This document shows, in pieces, positions 12,201 to 22,363 of a stretch of DNA of 64,000 nucleotides. Each line of letters starts with the position of its first letter. The stretch's first letter is position 1. The DNA is from Phoronis australis (taxonomy: Eukaryota; Phoronida; Phoronidae): the NCBI GenBank assembly GCA_002633005.1, contig NMRA01000182.1, positions 321,077-385,076 on the forward strand. Direction: 5' to 3'. The translations under genes were made by a program, and so were the position numbers. The notes under the pieces were generated by a model that made no database searches, had not been told where the DNA came from, and saw nothing but the letters and a program-made list of their open reading frames with translations.

Positions 12201-12285
12201 CCCTTCTTTAAGTTCCCTCAACAGCAAGCTTGAATCGAGTCGTGTCTCCTCCAATGCTTCACCAAAAGCAAATGCAAATACTTAA
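286..12285 (+). CDS. PRDM2: PRDM2 (RIZ) orthologue, PR-domain zinc-finger protein, 5'-partial, six exons in window
   Basis: Exons read at 286-392, 1378-1536, 3130-3199, 3635-6118, 8246-8408 and 9396-12285. Phases agree at every junction, all introns have GT..AG ends, and the joined frame is about 1956 residues. The first exon starts one base into a codon, so earlier exons are outside the window. The first three exons encode a PR/SET domain; 11 zinc fingers follow. Orthology to PRDM2, rather than to PRDM9 or MECOM, rests on the PR-domain core IDATDPSKSNWMRHV, the block SNLSYYIDGK after the FGTYANMCRH finger, and three C-terminal C2HC-type fingers, all as in vertebrate RIZ1. Known family role: nuclear H3K9 methyltransferase and transcriptional repressor. 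The linker regions are lysine- and serine-rich and low in complexity. The protein is somewhat longer than human PRDM2 (1718 aa), mainly through exon 4. Confidence 0.92.
393..1377 (+). other. PRDM2 intron within the PR domain
   Basis: AT-rich intron. A stretch near 1090-1200 resembles sequence at 2440-2550 and 61370-61480 (shared words around tgaccaaatttcatttgat and atctcaaaagc), so it holds one copy of a low-divergence dispersed repeat. I see nothing else. Confidence 0.5.
1748..1905. mobile_element. hAT-like MITE remnant in PRDM2 intron
   Basis: A roughly 150-base island starts caggggcagctccacgattt and ends aaatccgccattgg. The right end reads in reverse as CCAATGGCGGATTTA, the usual end of non-autonomous hAT elements. 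Imperfect direct repeats of ggcatc flank it. It contains long G and C runs and no open frame. Confidence 0.5.
2160..2820. repeat. diverged AT-rich dispersed repeat in PRDM2 intron
   Basis: The part at 2440-2550 matches, with divergence, 1090-1200 and 61370-61480. The part at 2620-2720 resembles 35190-35290 (both combine aaaagt..tgaa with a ttttggcaa..attttt..ccaaaatt-like run). There is no coding signal; it is probably the remains of an old interspersed repeat. Confidence 0.4.
3635..6118 (+). other. PRDM2: PRDM2 long exon 4: basic linker, finger 1, Gly-Gly repeat segment, fingers 2-3
   Basis: This 2484-base exon codes for 828 residues. It opens with a Lys/Ser/Pro-rich, probably disordered segment with several basic clusters (about 4140-4280). 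A C2H2 finger, YKCDICSAVYRQAFSIKRHY, follows at about 4490-4560. From about 4680 to 5180 comes a degenerate repeat built on I(L/V)IGG(K/T), described separately. Fingers 2 and 3 lie near 5947-6015 and 6046-6114. The exon ends in the HTG linker, which continues as ARPYKC in the next exon. The long antisense open frames here (for example 4636-5301) are shadows of the repetitive coding sequence. Confidence 0.88.
4681..5190 (+). repeat. PRDM2: degenerate ~14-residue coding repeat (ILIGG motif) inside PRDM2
   Basis: The core attctgattggtgga or close variants occurs near 4690, 4732, 4938, 5020, 5062, 5101 and 5142. Several intervals are about 39-42 bases (13-14 codons). The encoded pattern is acidic or charged residues, then I-L-I-G-G-K/T/N, then Asp/Ser/Asn. 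I recall nothing like it in vertebrate PRDM2, so it looks like a lineage-specific expansion in the linker between fingers 1 and 2. The spacing keeps the reading frame. Confidence 0.7.
6750..6766 (-). promoter_or_regulatory. CTCF-like core motif in repeat
   Basis: The minus strand reads TGGCCACTAGGTGGCGC, which differs from the vertebrate CTCF core (TGGCCACCAGGGGGCGC) at two positions. Binding is inferred from sequence only. Confidence 0.4.
7055..7070 (-). promoter_or_regulatory. CTCF-like core motif in repeat
   Basis: The minus strand reads TGCCACTAGGGGGCAC. CCACTAGGGGGC is a canonical form of the CTCF core. Binding is not shown. Confidence 0.4.
7203..7219 (-). promoter_or_regulatory. CTCF-like core motif in repeat
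   Basis: The minus strand reads TGGCCACTAGGTGGCAC, the same module as at 6750, about 450 bases further on. Confidence 0.38.
7528..7544 (-). promoter_or_regulatory. CTCF-like core motif in repeat
   Basis: The minus strand reads TGGCCACTAGATGGCGC, the third copy of the gccatttt-flanked module. Confidence 0.35.
7769..7930. repeat. 20-bp minisatellite, about 8 units, ending at an n
   Basis: The unit is taccaattttacccctacca, with C/T changes (tatccc, tatctc) between units. The array ends at the ambiguous base 7930, so its true length is probably not resolved. It lies in the PRDM2 intron 6119-8245. Three open frames cross it only because the repeat lacks stops. Confidence 0.9.
8246..12285 (+). 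other. PRDM2: PRDM2 exons 5-6: fingers 4-11 and C-terminal region
   Basis: Exon 8246-8408 encodes finger 4 (PYKCQYCGKTFP...) and most of finger 5; the intron falls just before its last zinc-binding His, which exon 6 supplies as SHPLLFHEC. Exon 6 (9396-12285) carries finger 6 (about 9412-9480), finger 7 (9658-9730), an SNLSYYIDGK block near 9886, finger 8 (10464-10537) and three atypical fingers whose last ligand is Cys (about 10669-10738, 10960-11026, 11107-11178). The rest, to the TAA at 12283-12285, is Lys/Ser/Pro-rich with nuclear-localisation-like clusters such as KKRQRRKRRR. The C2HC fingers are the strongest link to RIZ. Confidence 0.9.
8409..9395 (+). other. PRDM2 intron 5
   Basis: AT-rich intron between fingers 5 and 6, with acceptor ttaatattacag at 9384-9395. 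I see no repeat structure or second gene in it. Confidence 0.6.
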
Positions 12286-14040
12286 ATATGGAGATCCAAT
12301 GCAGTGTCAACACGCACTCAAGAGTGCACAGAATACATCCAGGGTAATTTGTGTACTTTACTTTAGCTCTTGTTGGGTAACTGCTCACAAGTAAAATGTT
12401 TCAGAAATAAAATCATCAGTTTTGTACAGTTCATACCAAAATGGTTGTAACGAAATCTCCAATATGAAGGTTTAAGTACATGTATGAGCAATTTAAATTA
12501 GATGTAAAAGTTGTAGATGTAGCGAGGTTTGTTTAGTGAGAAGGTGTAATGGTTAAAGCATAGTGTGAACAGTCAGCACATTATTTTGTAAAAGTCGCAA
12601 TGCATTGTGTATATGGAATAAATTCAAAGGCACTGACCAAGAACTTTGGCTATAACAGTTGCAATTGACAATGTGAATGGTAGCGATTAAATAAGTGGTA
12701 TGTTGAGAAGTTATACCCTGTGACGTTGGTTTGAATACAAAATTTGCCCTGAAGTTTTGAGTATGCTTTGACAAAGCACTGAAGACAACAGTGAAAGGGA
12801 GGGTGGTGATTGACTCTCCAAAAGTGGAGACTGTAGGAGTATTGGACACCACTGTAAAGTTGTCTAGGAGAGAAGATCCTATGACTGACAATAATTCATA
12901 CTAATGAATATTTCCATAAGATTTCATTTTGTGGAAATGAGTTATTTTAAATAGGGCAAAATATAATTGATCTCGATATTTTTGCATGTGTACATACAAG
13001 ATATGGTGTTTTTCACTCGTAAGAGCTCAGGGTTCTGTCAGGCTTGTGTTTCTTAGTCATATAATTTTAGCTGTGGTTTTGGTCACATGATTTGTAGAAT
13101 GATGTTGCATTATATGAACCACCAGTAGTCTGTTGCTTTGCCACCCACGACACTAAAAGCTGTGTTTCCCAGTGTAAACACCCTAGGCATTAACCTGGAC
13201 AGATAACATAGATTGGAAGAACCTTAAATCCTATCTTCAACGGTAGCACCTGTAAATTTGGTTCATACAGTATGTTAAGAGCATTGCTCTGAGCCAACTA
13301 GTGCCATAAATTACCAAATGTAATGAAATGTTAGGTGTATTGGCTTGCTTTTGTCGATGTCACCGCAAGAATCGCCTTTTCATTCAAACAGCTGCGAATA
13401 ACACGTGCATGCAATGGTGTTCTATTCAAACCCCTACTCAATACAACTGTTATCGCCCTTTTTGTTGTTTGTGGTAGGATCTCACGGTGACGCAGCATAG
13501 CATGAAAAGGCAGCTTCACCTATCGTTTGACAGGCTTACATTTGCGTGATTGAAATCGCGTTTTCTTATTTTACTAAGGCTTTGCTAGGACTATCTTGTT
13601 AGCTCAATACATCTAAAATAACAAAATTCCGTTGAAGTTAGGCTTTAACAGTGGCGCGAATCCACAAGCACTGCTCATCACAGTGTCCTTCACCTACCCA
13701 TCTTGTTGCTATTCACAGAGATCTTCAGTACCTGGGGCCACTTTTTGCAAGTTTAGTATTACTGACTGTAGACTATTCATAGAGTGCAGTGCCAATTTGC
13801 TCAATTTGACAACTCAACATGGACAAGACTGCACCAACTGCCTCAGTTTCTAACATTCTTCCTGTTTTTAATAGAAACCTTCTTATCAAAATGTTTAATC
13901 TCACTGAAACGCATGTTTCTTTGTTGTGTTATGAGCATGTTTCTCTTGTACAGTTATTTGCATCGGGTGGTGCAGTAGTCATTTTGTTTATGACTTGTTT
14001 CTTCTGTTCTCTTTTGTATGACTTACAATAAAACATACTC
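12286..14040 (+). other. PRDM2 3' UTR and candidate poly(A) signals
   Basis: After the stop, AATAAA occurs at 12406-12411, 12617-12622 and 14027-14032. The last lies only 22 bases from an AATAAA on the opposite strand (14054-14059) that suits MRPL20, so the convergent transcripts may end against each other. No other coding signal is visible; the short plus-strand frames at 13632-14031 have no family resemblance. Confidence 0.45.
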
Positions 14041-14059
14041 TTAAAACCGTTTGTTTATT
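14027..14059. terminator. back-to-back poly(A) signals of convergent PRDM2 and MRPL20
   Basis: AATAAA on the plus strand at 14027-14032, and AATAAA on the minus strand (plus tttatt) at 14054-14059. Placement fits 3' ends for both genes, giving MRPL20 a 3' UTR of about 430 bases. Alternative signals for PRDM2 lie upstream. Confidence 0.4.
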
Positions 14060-14487
14060 ATCTAAGTTTCAACTGGAAACACAACGAAATCAACGCTGTG
14101 TACAAATGGATAAATTCCTGAATGTAAAGCTTTTGTAAGTTACATGACTGCACGTTTACACAAGAGAATTGTATAATGATTTGGAGAGATGCAGGGCACG
14201 TAGCCTGAAATCATTTTATAATGCCTGCTGGCTACACTTTTATGGTCATCTTTGGTTGACACAGAATGCAGCTAGAATTGGAAGCTTTCCGTTAACACAA
14301 ACACATGATGTCCCCATAACTCCAGTCCATGTATTTCAAATTTGGTGCTGCCCTTTTAACACTAACCATGTGGTGGCAGCAACATAGAGCCATCCCTAAT
14401 AAAGATCTTCCGCGCGATTCCTTGGGGGTGGTTGCTAGACTCGTGTAAACTCCAGTTCACTGTTGTATTACAAGCCACGCAGAAGTA

Positions 14488-17400
14488 TCAAAGCATTCCT
14501 CGTGTTACCACATTATCCGATGTTTGAAGTCCTGCCGTTGTCAGACCCTGTTCGGCCTTGTACTTCTTCGCAACTTCACATAAACTCTGAATTTTTCAAA
14601 GAAAATTGAACCATGAAACAAAAATTACACAATGCACTGGTTGGAAAACACAATCACAGTCATGTTGAATATTAATTAAAATGTCCCATTAATTTGTCAA
14701 AATGTTTCAATCATATGCAACAAGCATAATGGGTTTTATTTCCAAGAATTTGCAGAAAAAAAATCACAGGATTGACAGAAAAACTTGCATAAGTCAGATC
14801 CAATGAGACCAAGAGATTTCAGCCAAGTAAGACAAAATCCAAATTATCTGAAGGGCCGATTGTAGGCACTAGAATACCGTATTGCTGAACTTTGTACGAC
14901 TTACGCAAATTTTAATGTATTAGGAACAATAATGTAAATAGTAATACATACCTTAAATGTTCTTGGTTCGTAAATAGCAAGATCTGTTAGCACCTTTTTA
15001 TTAAGGAGAATATTAGACTGAAATACAAACAAAAAGTTAAAAGGCCTTCTCCAATCAACTAACAAACTTGTAACACATGTCATGGGGACATTTAAGAACA
15101 AAAGCAGCAGTGTAGACAAGAAAAAGTAGACCAATTTCAACTAAACTGGTCGAAGCAAAGGTAAAAAAAACAGAAAGAAACCAGACAAAAAGCACATCAT
15201 CAACAAAATAAATCAGAAAATTTTCAAGCGAAATTACGCCAATTTTCAACCTTTATTGAAAACTATTGTACGCATGATCAGGGCTAGGGATCATGCTTCA
15301 CCATGCCACAGATTTACAATGCAGCAAAAAGTGAACAAAAAACTGCAGGTCGGATAAAAGATAATGAAAACTGATTCCTGTTTATGATAAAGTTAACAAT
15401 TGTTAACTGAAAGAACTTCCCACCCAAAGTCTTGAAAGTTACAGAGGAAGAAAAAAAGTACATTTACCACAAGAGGGCACTGTAGTCAATATAAGTTGAG
15501 TACTTGTCAACAAGAACACACATAATAAATTCCACAACTGCAGATAGTGAGGAAGGCACAAAAAACGAAAGTGCCACTACGGGGAATAGCAGAAGCCCCG
15601 TTAGTCCGAAAATGAACAAAAGCCATCTAATAGCCATGATATCGTCACTTCCAAAACTTATCTGTTGAATAGGTGACTTTGGAAATGGTTGCACCAGTTG
15701 GCCAGATGGTGATCAGGTCTTTGGTAGACATGCGTTCAGCACCACCTACAGATGGGGACGGGAGGTTTCACCCTACTGGTATAAAAAGCATTTTTAAAAC
15801 GCCTTTCCTGCCATATTGCCGGCGATGAGATGTTCTAATGTATTACGAAAAAAGGAAAACCTTTTGAAATACCAATTAATGAACAAGGACATCGTGCGAA
15901 GAAATATCTGTGACAAAGCCAGTGGCTATGGCTGATAAAGCAGGAGAATTTCAATCCCACAAAGTGTCAAAAAGCTATAATAAATTAGCAAACTTAAACT
16001 ACTCCCCAATGGGAGGGATGACAGTGGAATTTATTCGCCTGCTTTTATGTTAATAGATCAGTATATACTTATTGAACTTCTGTCCACCATGCTCTTCTTA
16101 CTCACGAGAGCACCAAGACGAAAAGTCCGCTATTTCACAACAATCCATCACCAAACTTGAGGCAGGCACAAAAATCTAAAACTGCCTGGCCAGTAGGGTG
16201 CAAAGTATTATCAGGACACGTTCAAAAATCATCATTAACCATGCTCTTGTCAACAAGAACATATACCTTCATGACGAATCTTCAAATCATTTGGCTGACG
16301 GAGAGACAGGTGTCAAATGATGAAACCAACTGAAAACATCCAATCCAAACAGTGCCAAGTTTCGTACAGATCCAACAACACACTTGGCACATATAAAAGC
16401 AATAGCAGAAAAATGAACTTGCAACTAGATGACACAGCAGGTGGCACATTTGTCGGAAAATAATCTTCATTCGTTGCCACGTTCACAGGAACACATATGC
16501 TGAATGTCATGAAGACTCTGTGTGAATTTTAGGAGATACAGCTGTGGATGCGAGATAACGAGAGCATGTACCCACAATTGTAACTGTGAGCGCGTAATGA
16601 GAAATAAAAGGAAATGAAATTTTCACTTCACTAAAATTCTAAAATGTTATACAATACCAAAAAATGACTATTTTGGTGTCTGGCCAATGGACCAATCATC
16701 TATGTATTTGAACTTAAGTATGACAGAAAAAAGAACATTTTTCGACTTGCAATAGCAGACAAAAGTTTTACAACCACTGTTCACCTTATGTAATGCCTCG
16801 TCCATCATTGGCCAAGTGATTCCATGTTCCATACAGCCTGCATTCAGTCGAGTCATCCACAACTACAAACAACACAACAGCTTAGTAATAATACATAATT
16901 TGACGAAAATTATAACTACACCAAGCGGGATGCCAGAAGGGCTCAAGTACTGCCCCTTAGCAGAGACTGCGATGCAATACATAAAACCAAGTGATTTCTG
17001 GACTTGGAAAAAATCAACGGTTTGTCATTTCTTCAGACCAACCCCATAATCCTTCAGGTCATGGCGTGACCAAAAATTTTTTTAAGGTTTAATCTGAAGA
17101 AACAGTGATCTTCCAGTTCTTTCAAAGCACAGAATCATGTCCAATTTCATTAACTTAAGGAATAATTTGAGAACAACTTCATTATGGCAAGTGCCTCTGT
17201 GTTGGAAGGCAGGTTTGTAACCACTTTAAATGCCTTTTTTACACAAAACCACCATACCAATAAACTTTGCAAACAAAAATAAGTGAAGAATCAACACAAT
17301 CGTAATGTTGATATGACCAATACTCATTTGTAAGTTAAGGCAAACCCATATGCTCACTAATATTATCCAAATTGCTCTCCGAACTAGAGCATTGAGCATT

Positions 17401-20400
17401 TGGGCACAGGGATGAACTAATTAACCAGCCACCAGGTGTCAGTCTAAGTAGCATCACCATCCAATGGACTGAGGAGTGTGGTCAGGTGATGTAAATAAAC
17501 CCCCAATGACCAACAGACATTTTCCTCAGGCATTTTTAGACATGACAAATGCGAGCATTAGTGCATTTCGAGGCAAAATGGCTAAAAAGATGTCAATGGC
17601 CACTGTGTAATAAGATTAGAAATATCCTGATTGTTTGACTATGAAATAGAATTTATTACATTTCCAAAGTGATTAGAACCTAAGAAATATCAGGGGGGGG
17701 GGAATGCCACGGTTATGCATGCTAGCAAGTACAAAACAAGTGTTGAATGTGAGAATTGTCCATGGAAACTTACCATTTGCATGCATACACAAATTTAGTA
17801 AGTAGATCTTGATTTGTTAACTGATTTCTCATAGAGATGACACTCGAAACAAACAGCATTTTCATAAAATCATGAAGTGGCGATGATTTATGGATAACCC
17901 TTTTAAAGCTTCAGGAAAGTCCCGTTACATTTCTTCATGTTGCCAGTACCAATAGTGTGAGTGTTGCTAAGTTGTTAAACGACAAAGACCCAACCTTTGA
18001 CATGTCTTTCTTCTTCAATTTCCTTCCTTCAGTGGCATAAACAAGTGCTCTGGTCACATATCGCATAGCAATCCTAACACAGTTCCTTCTTCGCCCAAAA
18101 AATTTCTAAAACAAAACAAAACTTTATATTGAAACGTACAGAATACCTTTCCATAGAGCTAAGAACAACAAACAGTTGTAAACACCCAACAACAACAAAA
18201 ACAACAACAAAAAGTGCTGCATGTCTGGAGAACAACAAGTCCTAATATAAACCTTCAGTCAATTTTTTTCATTTAGACCACATACCCCATAATAGAATTG
18301 TTCACAAATTGTTCTTTATTCAGATCAGAACTGATTTCTGGTGGGCCGTAGAAGATGTGACAGAACATTAATGCTTGATTTATCAACTGACCAGCCTGAT
18401 GACCAGCCTGATGACCAGCCTGATGAAGTTAAATTTTTGACACTCACATCATTCAACCATGACAACTATGTGGCTTTCAGGCCAGCCTGTTAGTCTCACA
18501 TTATATTTGTTGGAAAGACAATGGAATGAATGGACCTGATTCATAAACTTGTGCACATTATAGATACCCAAGTCCCAAAAAACAAACGAGATAGGGGTGG
18601 GAATGAAAACCACAAACTTGCAGCTTTCGACATGTTCATGCTCCAACTTGAGCTGCAGAATAATGGTAAATAATTTACTTTACTCAACGAATAGTGTAGT
18701 TTTCAATGACACTAATTTTTTGTCAGATTTTATTTGACAAAATTTTTACCCACACTATATCGGCATAAGGCTGTGTATTCATTTAGTCAGTATTAGTATA
18801 ACAGAGGGCAACCAGCAGGACGCCGCCCAGGGGGTATTTGTGAAATAACAGCCAAAGGTCATGAGACAAGGGTTTAGACGTAAAATCTTGTTGTCACTAT
18901 GAAAAATGGCAGAGAGCATTGGAAGCCGCCATTACAACTGCATAGTTGATAAAAACACTACAAATACTTCCGAAATACCTCATCTAGCAGGGAGGTGGGC
19001 TGGCCGAGCAGGGGCAGTGAAAATAAATCATACCTTGGGCCTGTAGAAAGTCATAAAGCAATGCAGTGAGTTTGACACAAAATTCAAATATGACTTTTGT
19101 ACGGCTGTAACCGTTATTAACGTTCCTGAGTGGACTGAAAATATGGCAGACGGATAGTTGAAAATTCTCACTTCAATTTTTTTCTTTCAAACTCGCCATT
19201 TTTAACATTGTTCGTGGCTGGTGCATGAATTCATATTCCCTGACATGCACAGTGTAAAAATAGCCAGTTACCAATTTTGGGAACTGAACGAGGGACTGCT
19301 CGAAGAAAAAGTTTGATAACGGGAGTATTTGTTCCAGTTGGAAGGAATTAAATATATCGACAACCTCCTAGTCAACATAGGCCAGGGTGTCCCTATATCT
19401 ATGCGCAAAAGGTATTTATAACAACGTGACTTTGATGTTGTAGTAATAGCCGAGATCACCCGACCCGAACCAGCAACCCTCATAAAACCGGCAAGCATGC
19501 TAACCATTCAGCTAATATGCAATTGCCCGTCAGCGAGTGGCTACCAAAGGCTCATATATGATTCACCAGAAGCACGTCTACAACAATGTTTTAGTCAATG
19601 TGAGGCACAATTCGCTCCAATAGGAGCTACACTGTCTCTACTGGCGGTGGTCACTGTAGTCAGCTAGTCTTCATACAGCTGGCTGGCTTGCTATAACTTA
19701 CTTATATAGTCTAGGTATAGCATGCCTAGCCCTATATCATATACACTCCGAAACCCTATAGTCGTCCGCCTAAGCATAAAACCGGCTTGTTGTCTTACTC
19801 ACCCAATTATTCCACTTCAAAGTTATGATCTGAATAGGACTTGATTTAACTCTCACAAATATATAGTATTCGTTGATTCAAACGTTTTCTTTTACTTAAG
19901 CCGAGTTGTTCAACTGTGCATTGGTTTTCGGCAGCCATTTTATAATGACACCTATGGTCGTCATGTGCTGCCGCCTTTTGAAAGGACAGAAAACCACACA
20001 GAAAAAGGCCAAGAAAATAGTGGAAAGTGGTTTACAGCAACTCTACTTCAACCACAAACTGTTTTACTGGTATGATATCGATTTTTAAATCGATTAAAAT
20101 TGATTTAGAATTTCAGTTCTGGAAAATAAATCACAATTGTTTTATTCCAGGCAGACCTTACTTATTTTGTATTTNCTTGTGCACATTATTGATACCCAAG
20201 TCCCAAAAAACAGACGAGATTGGGGTGGGAATGAAAACCACAAACTTGCAGCTTTCGACACGTTCATGCTACAACTTGAGCTGCAGAATAACAGTAAATA
20301 ATTTACTTTACTCAACGAAGAGTGTAGTTTTCAATGACACTAATTTTTTGTCAGATTTTATTTGACAAAATTTTTACCCACACCACATCGGCGTAAGGCT

Positions 20401-21524
20401 GTGTATTCATTTAGTCTGTATTAGTATAACAGAGGGCAACCAGCAGGACGCCGCCCATGGGCTATACGTGAAATAACAGCCAAAGGTCATGAGACATGGG
20501 TTTAGACGTAACATCTTGTTGTCACTATGAAAAATGGCAGAGAGTATTGGAAGCCGCCATTACAACTGCATAGTTGATAAAAACACTACAAATACTTCCG
20601 AAATACCTCATCTAGCAGGGAGATGGGCTGGCCGAGCAGGGGCAGTGAAAATAAATCATACCTTGGGCCTGTAGAAAGTCATAAAGCAATGCAGTGAGTT
20701 TGACACAAAATTCAAATATGATTTTTGTACGGCTGTAACCGTTATTAACGTTCCTGAGTGGACTGAAAATAAGGCAGACGGATAGTTGAAAATTCTCACT
20801 TCAATTTTTTTCTTTCAAACTCGCCATTTTTAACATTGTACGTGGCTGGTGCATGAATTCATATTCCCTGGCATGCACAGTGTAAAAATAGCCAGTTACC
20901 AATTTTGGGAACTGAACGAGGGACTGCTCGAAGAAAAAGTTTGACAACGGGAGTATTTGTTCCAGTTGGAAGGAATTAAATATATCAACAACCTCCTAAG
21001 GTGTCCCTATATCTATGCGCAAAAGGTATTTATAACATCGTGACTTTGATGTTGTAGTAATAGCCGAGATTACCCGACCCGGGGATCTAACCAGCAACCC
21101 CCATAAAACCGGCAAGCATGCTAACCATTCAGCTAATACGCAATTGCCCGTCAGCGAGTGGCTAGCAAAGGCTCATCCGGAAGCACGTCTACAACTATGT
21201 TTTAGTCAATGTGAGGCACAATTCGCTCCAATAGGAGCTACACTGTCTCTACTGGCGGTGTTCACTGTAGTCAGCTAGTCTTCATACAGCTGCCTGGCTT
21301 GCTATAACTTACTTATATAGTCTAGGTATAGCATGCCTAGCCCTATCATGGCTATGGGCATGGCGACGGCGTAGCCTTATACCGTAGTTTACAACTTTCT
21401 TTGCAGACGCAAACACGGTCGCTTCAGACTAACTTACACCAGACATTCTAAGAATTTGCTGTCTTCTCCAAAATCTGTCAGGACCCGGATTTCTCACAAG
21501 TCGTATACTTGTAAGGAACACCAT
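14488..21524 (-). CDS. MRPL20: mitochondrial ribosomal protein bL20m (MRPL20)
   Basis: Five exons on the minus strand: 21524-21438, 18105-17995, 16862-16785, 15017-14952 and 14586-14488, all joining in phase 0 and giving 146 residues (human 149). The first exon starts MVFLTSIRLVRN, as the human protein starts MVFLTAQLWLRN. Exon 2 has KFFGRRRNCVRIAMRYVTRA and LKKKDMSK, exon 3 LWMTRLNAGCMEHGITWP, exon 4 LNKKVLTDLAIYEPRTFK, and exon 5 SLCEVAKKYK up to the TGA. These follow the bL20 fold: a basic N-terminal helix that binds 23S-type rRNA, then a globular C-terminus. Role: assembly and structure of the mitoribosomal large subunit. Intron 1 contains the tandemly duplicated segment described below. 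Donors and acceptors are GT..AG throughout. Confidence 0.95.
15055..15637 (-). CDS. possible small two-exon membrane protein nested in MRPL20 intron 3
   Basis: On the minus strand an open frame begins with ATG at 15637 (MAIRWLLFIFGLTGLLLFP...) and runs to a donor, TTGTG|gtaaatg, at 15468. After a pyrimidine-rich acceptor (ctttgcttcgaccag) it resumes at 15145 as LVEIGLLFLVYTAAFVLK and stops at 15055. Phases match (2+1), giving 86 residues with two strongly hydrophobic stretches and one likely signal-anchor. I do not recognise the family. Against it: it lies on the same strand inside another gene's intron, only 38 bases from MRPL20 exon 4, and is short. In its favour: both splice sites are good and the codons look coding-like. 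It could also be a retained fragment or pseudogene. Confidence 0.33.
18388..18426. repeat. 12-bp direct repeat, three units
   Basis: gaccagcctgat occurs three times in a row in MRPL20 intron 1. It is a microsatellite-scale duplication with no other significance seen. Confidence 0.8.
18548..19735. repeat. copy A of a 1.2-kb duplicated segment (MRPL20 intron 1)
   Basis: This block matches 20176-21346 at high identity, with scattered single-base changes and small indels (for example agtcaacataggccag is present here and absent in copy B). Its right half (19260-19640) also resembles one arm of the foldback element at 42134-42794: the shared word ggactgctc(g/a)a(a)gaaaaagtttga and the end gtgaggcacaattcgct. 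Copy A is followed by a transposon end and then by the n at 20175. Confidence 0.85.
19741..20174. mobile_element. end fragment of a TA-flanked TIR transposon (element X, right end)
   Basis: Bases 19741-20043 are the reverse complement of 23131-23433 at near identity. The end reads TA-CACTCCGAAACCCTATAG. Copy B of the surrounding segment (21341-21350) lacks this sequence and runs straight on, so it is an insertion into one version of MRPL20 intron 1. The fragment stops at the n at 20175. Further inward a frame reads through a basic KKAKK stretch, but no transposase motif is visible. Confidence 0.65.
20176..21346. repeat. copy B of the 1.2-kb duplicated segment (MRPL20 intron 1)
   Basis: It begins immediately after the single n at 20175 and repeats 18548-19735, then continues without the insertion into unique sequence leading to MRPL20 exon 1. 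This order (segment, insertion end, n, segment again) is what an assembler produces when two alleles are laid end to end. Confidence 0.85.
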
Positions 21525-21640
21525 GGCTACTCCTATCGCGTACGAAAATAATTTAGTATTTTTACATGGGGGCGGCCATTTTTGATTGAAAAATAACGTC
21601 ATTTCGATAGCTATTCTTTCTTACAAATAGTCTTCAAAAC
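21525..21640 (-). promoter_or_regulatory. likely MRPL20 promoter region
   Basis: Directly upstream of the MRPL20 ATG on the minus strand lies AAAATGGCCGCCCCC (plus 21569-21584), which combines a YY1-like AANATGGC(G/C)GC site with a GC box, and a TGACGT half-CRE about 25 bases further upstream. Such elements are common in promoters of mitochondrial and ribosomal genes. The call rests on motif and position only. Confidence 0.4.
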
Positions 21641-22363
21641 AATATTTTTAATGTTATTTTTGTTGAATATGATCAACATAGAGAGTCATATAATTGTGTT
21701 GTTGAGGTATTTTTTTATTAAAGAATGCGATGTAAGAATCACGTGATAAAAATTAGGTCATTATTGCCCTATACCGGTGCATCTGGAAGACGAGCAGTCC
21801 ACAACTGTTAAGGTATATGCGGTCCAAAAGGGCCGGAGGAGATTGTCATTCTTTCTAATTTGTTTAAAAAAATTCTGTCAGATTTATATGTTTTAGTGAA
21901 TGGGTTGTTAAGAACTTCAAAACCTTGATTTTGCAATAATTGCTGAGTCAGGGCAAGTGCACTGGCCAGTTCAGACGATATTGAATCACTGAATCAGTGC
22001 TTCTGTCTCAACTGGCTCTAGTGGAGGCGATGCATGCAGGGATATACCTCAGCCTCAAAACCCCGATCGTCAGCAGGGTGACTGTGCCAAAAAATCAAGC
22101 TGCCCAGCCCAAAGCTAAGTTGCCCGTTTCGCAGTGGTCACAACAAACAAACTTACCGTCCCAAATTCAAGAACCACCAGAAAAATGGCAAAATTTTTTG
22201 AAAATTAATCAGGTCCGCAATTCTGGAATTGGGGTGATATGATACGAGCTGTATATGTTTCAATATGTCTTTTATACTCTTGAAATGTCACCAGATCAAC
22301 TTAACAAACTTTGTGTTGGAAAAACAAATTTATTTTTCATGTAAGAGATCCCGGACAATGTTG

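Noticed and set aside
15275-15297. Short inverted repeat gcatgatc...ggatcatgc
   Set aside because: Eight-base arms are too short to separate from chance, and no nearby signal gives it a role.
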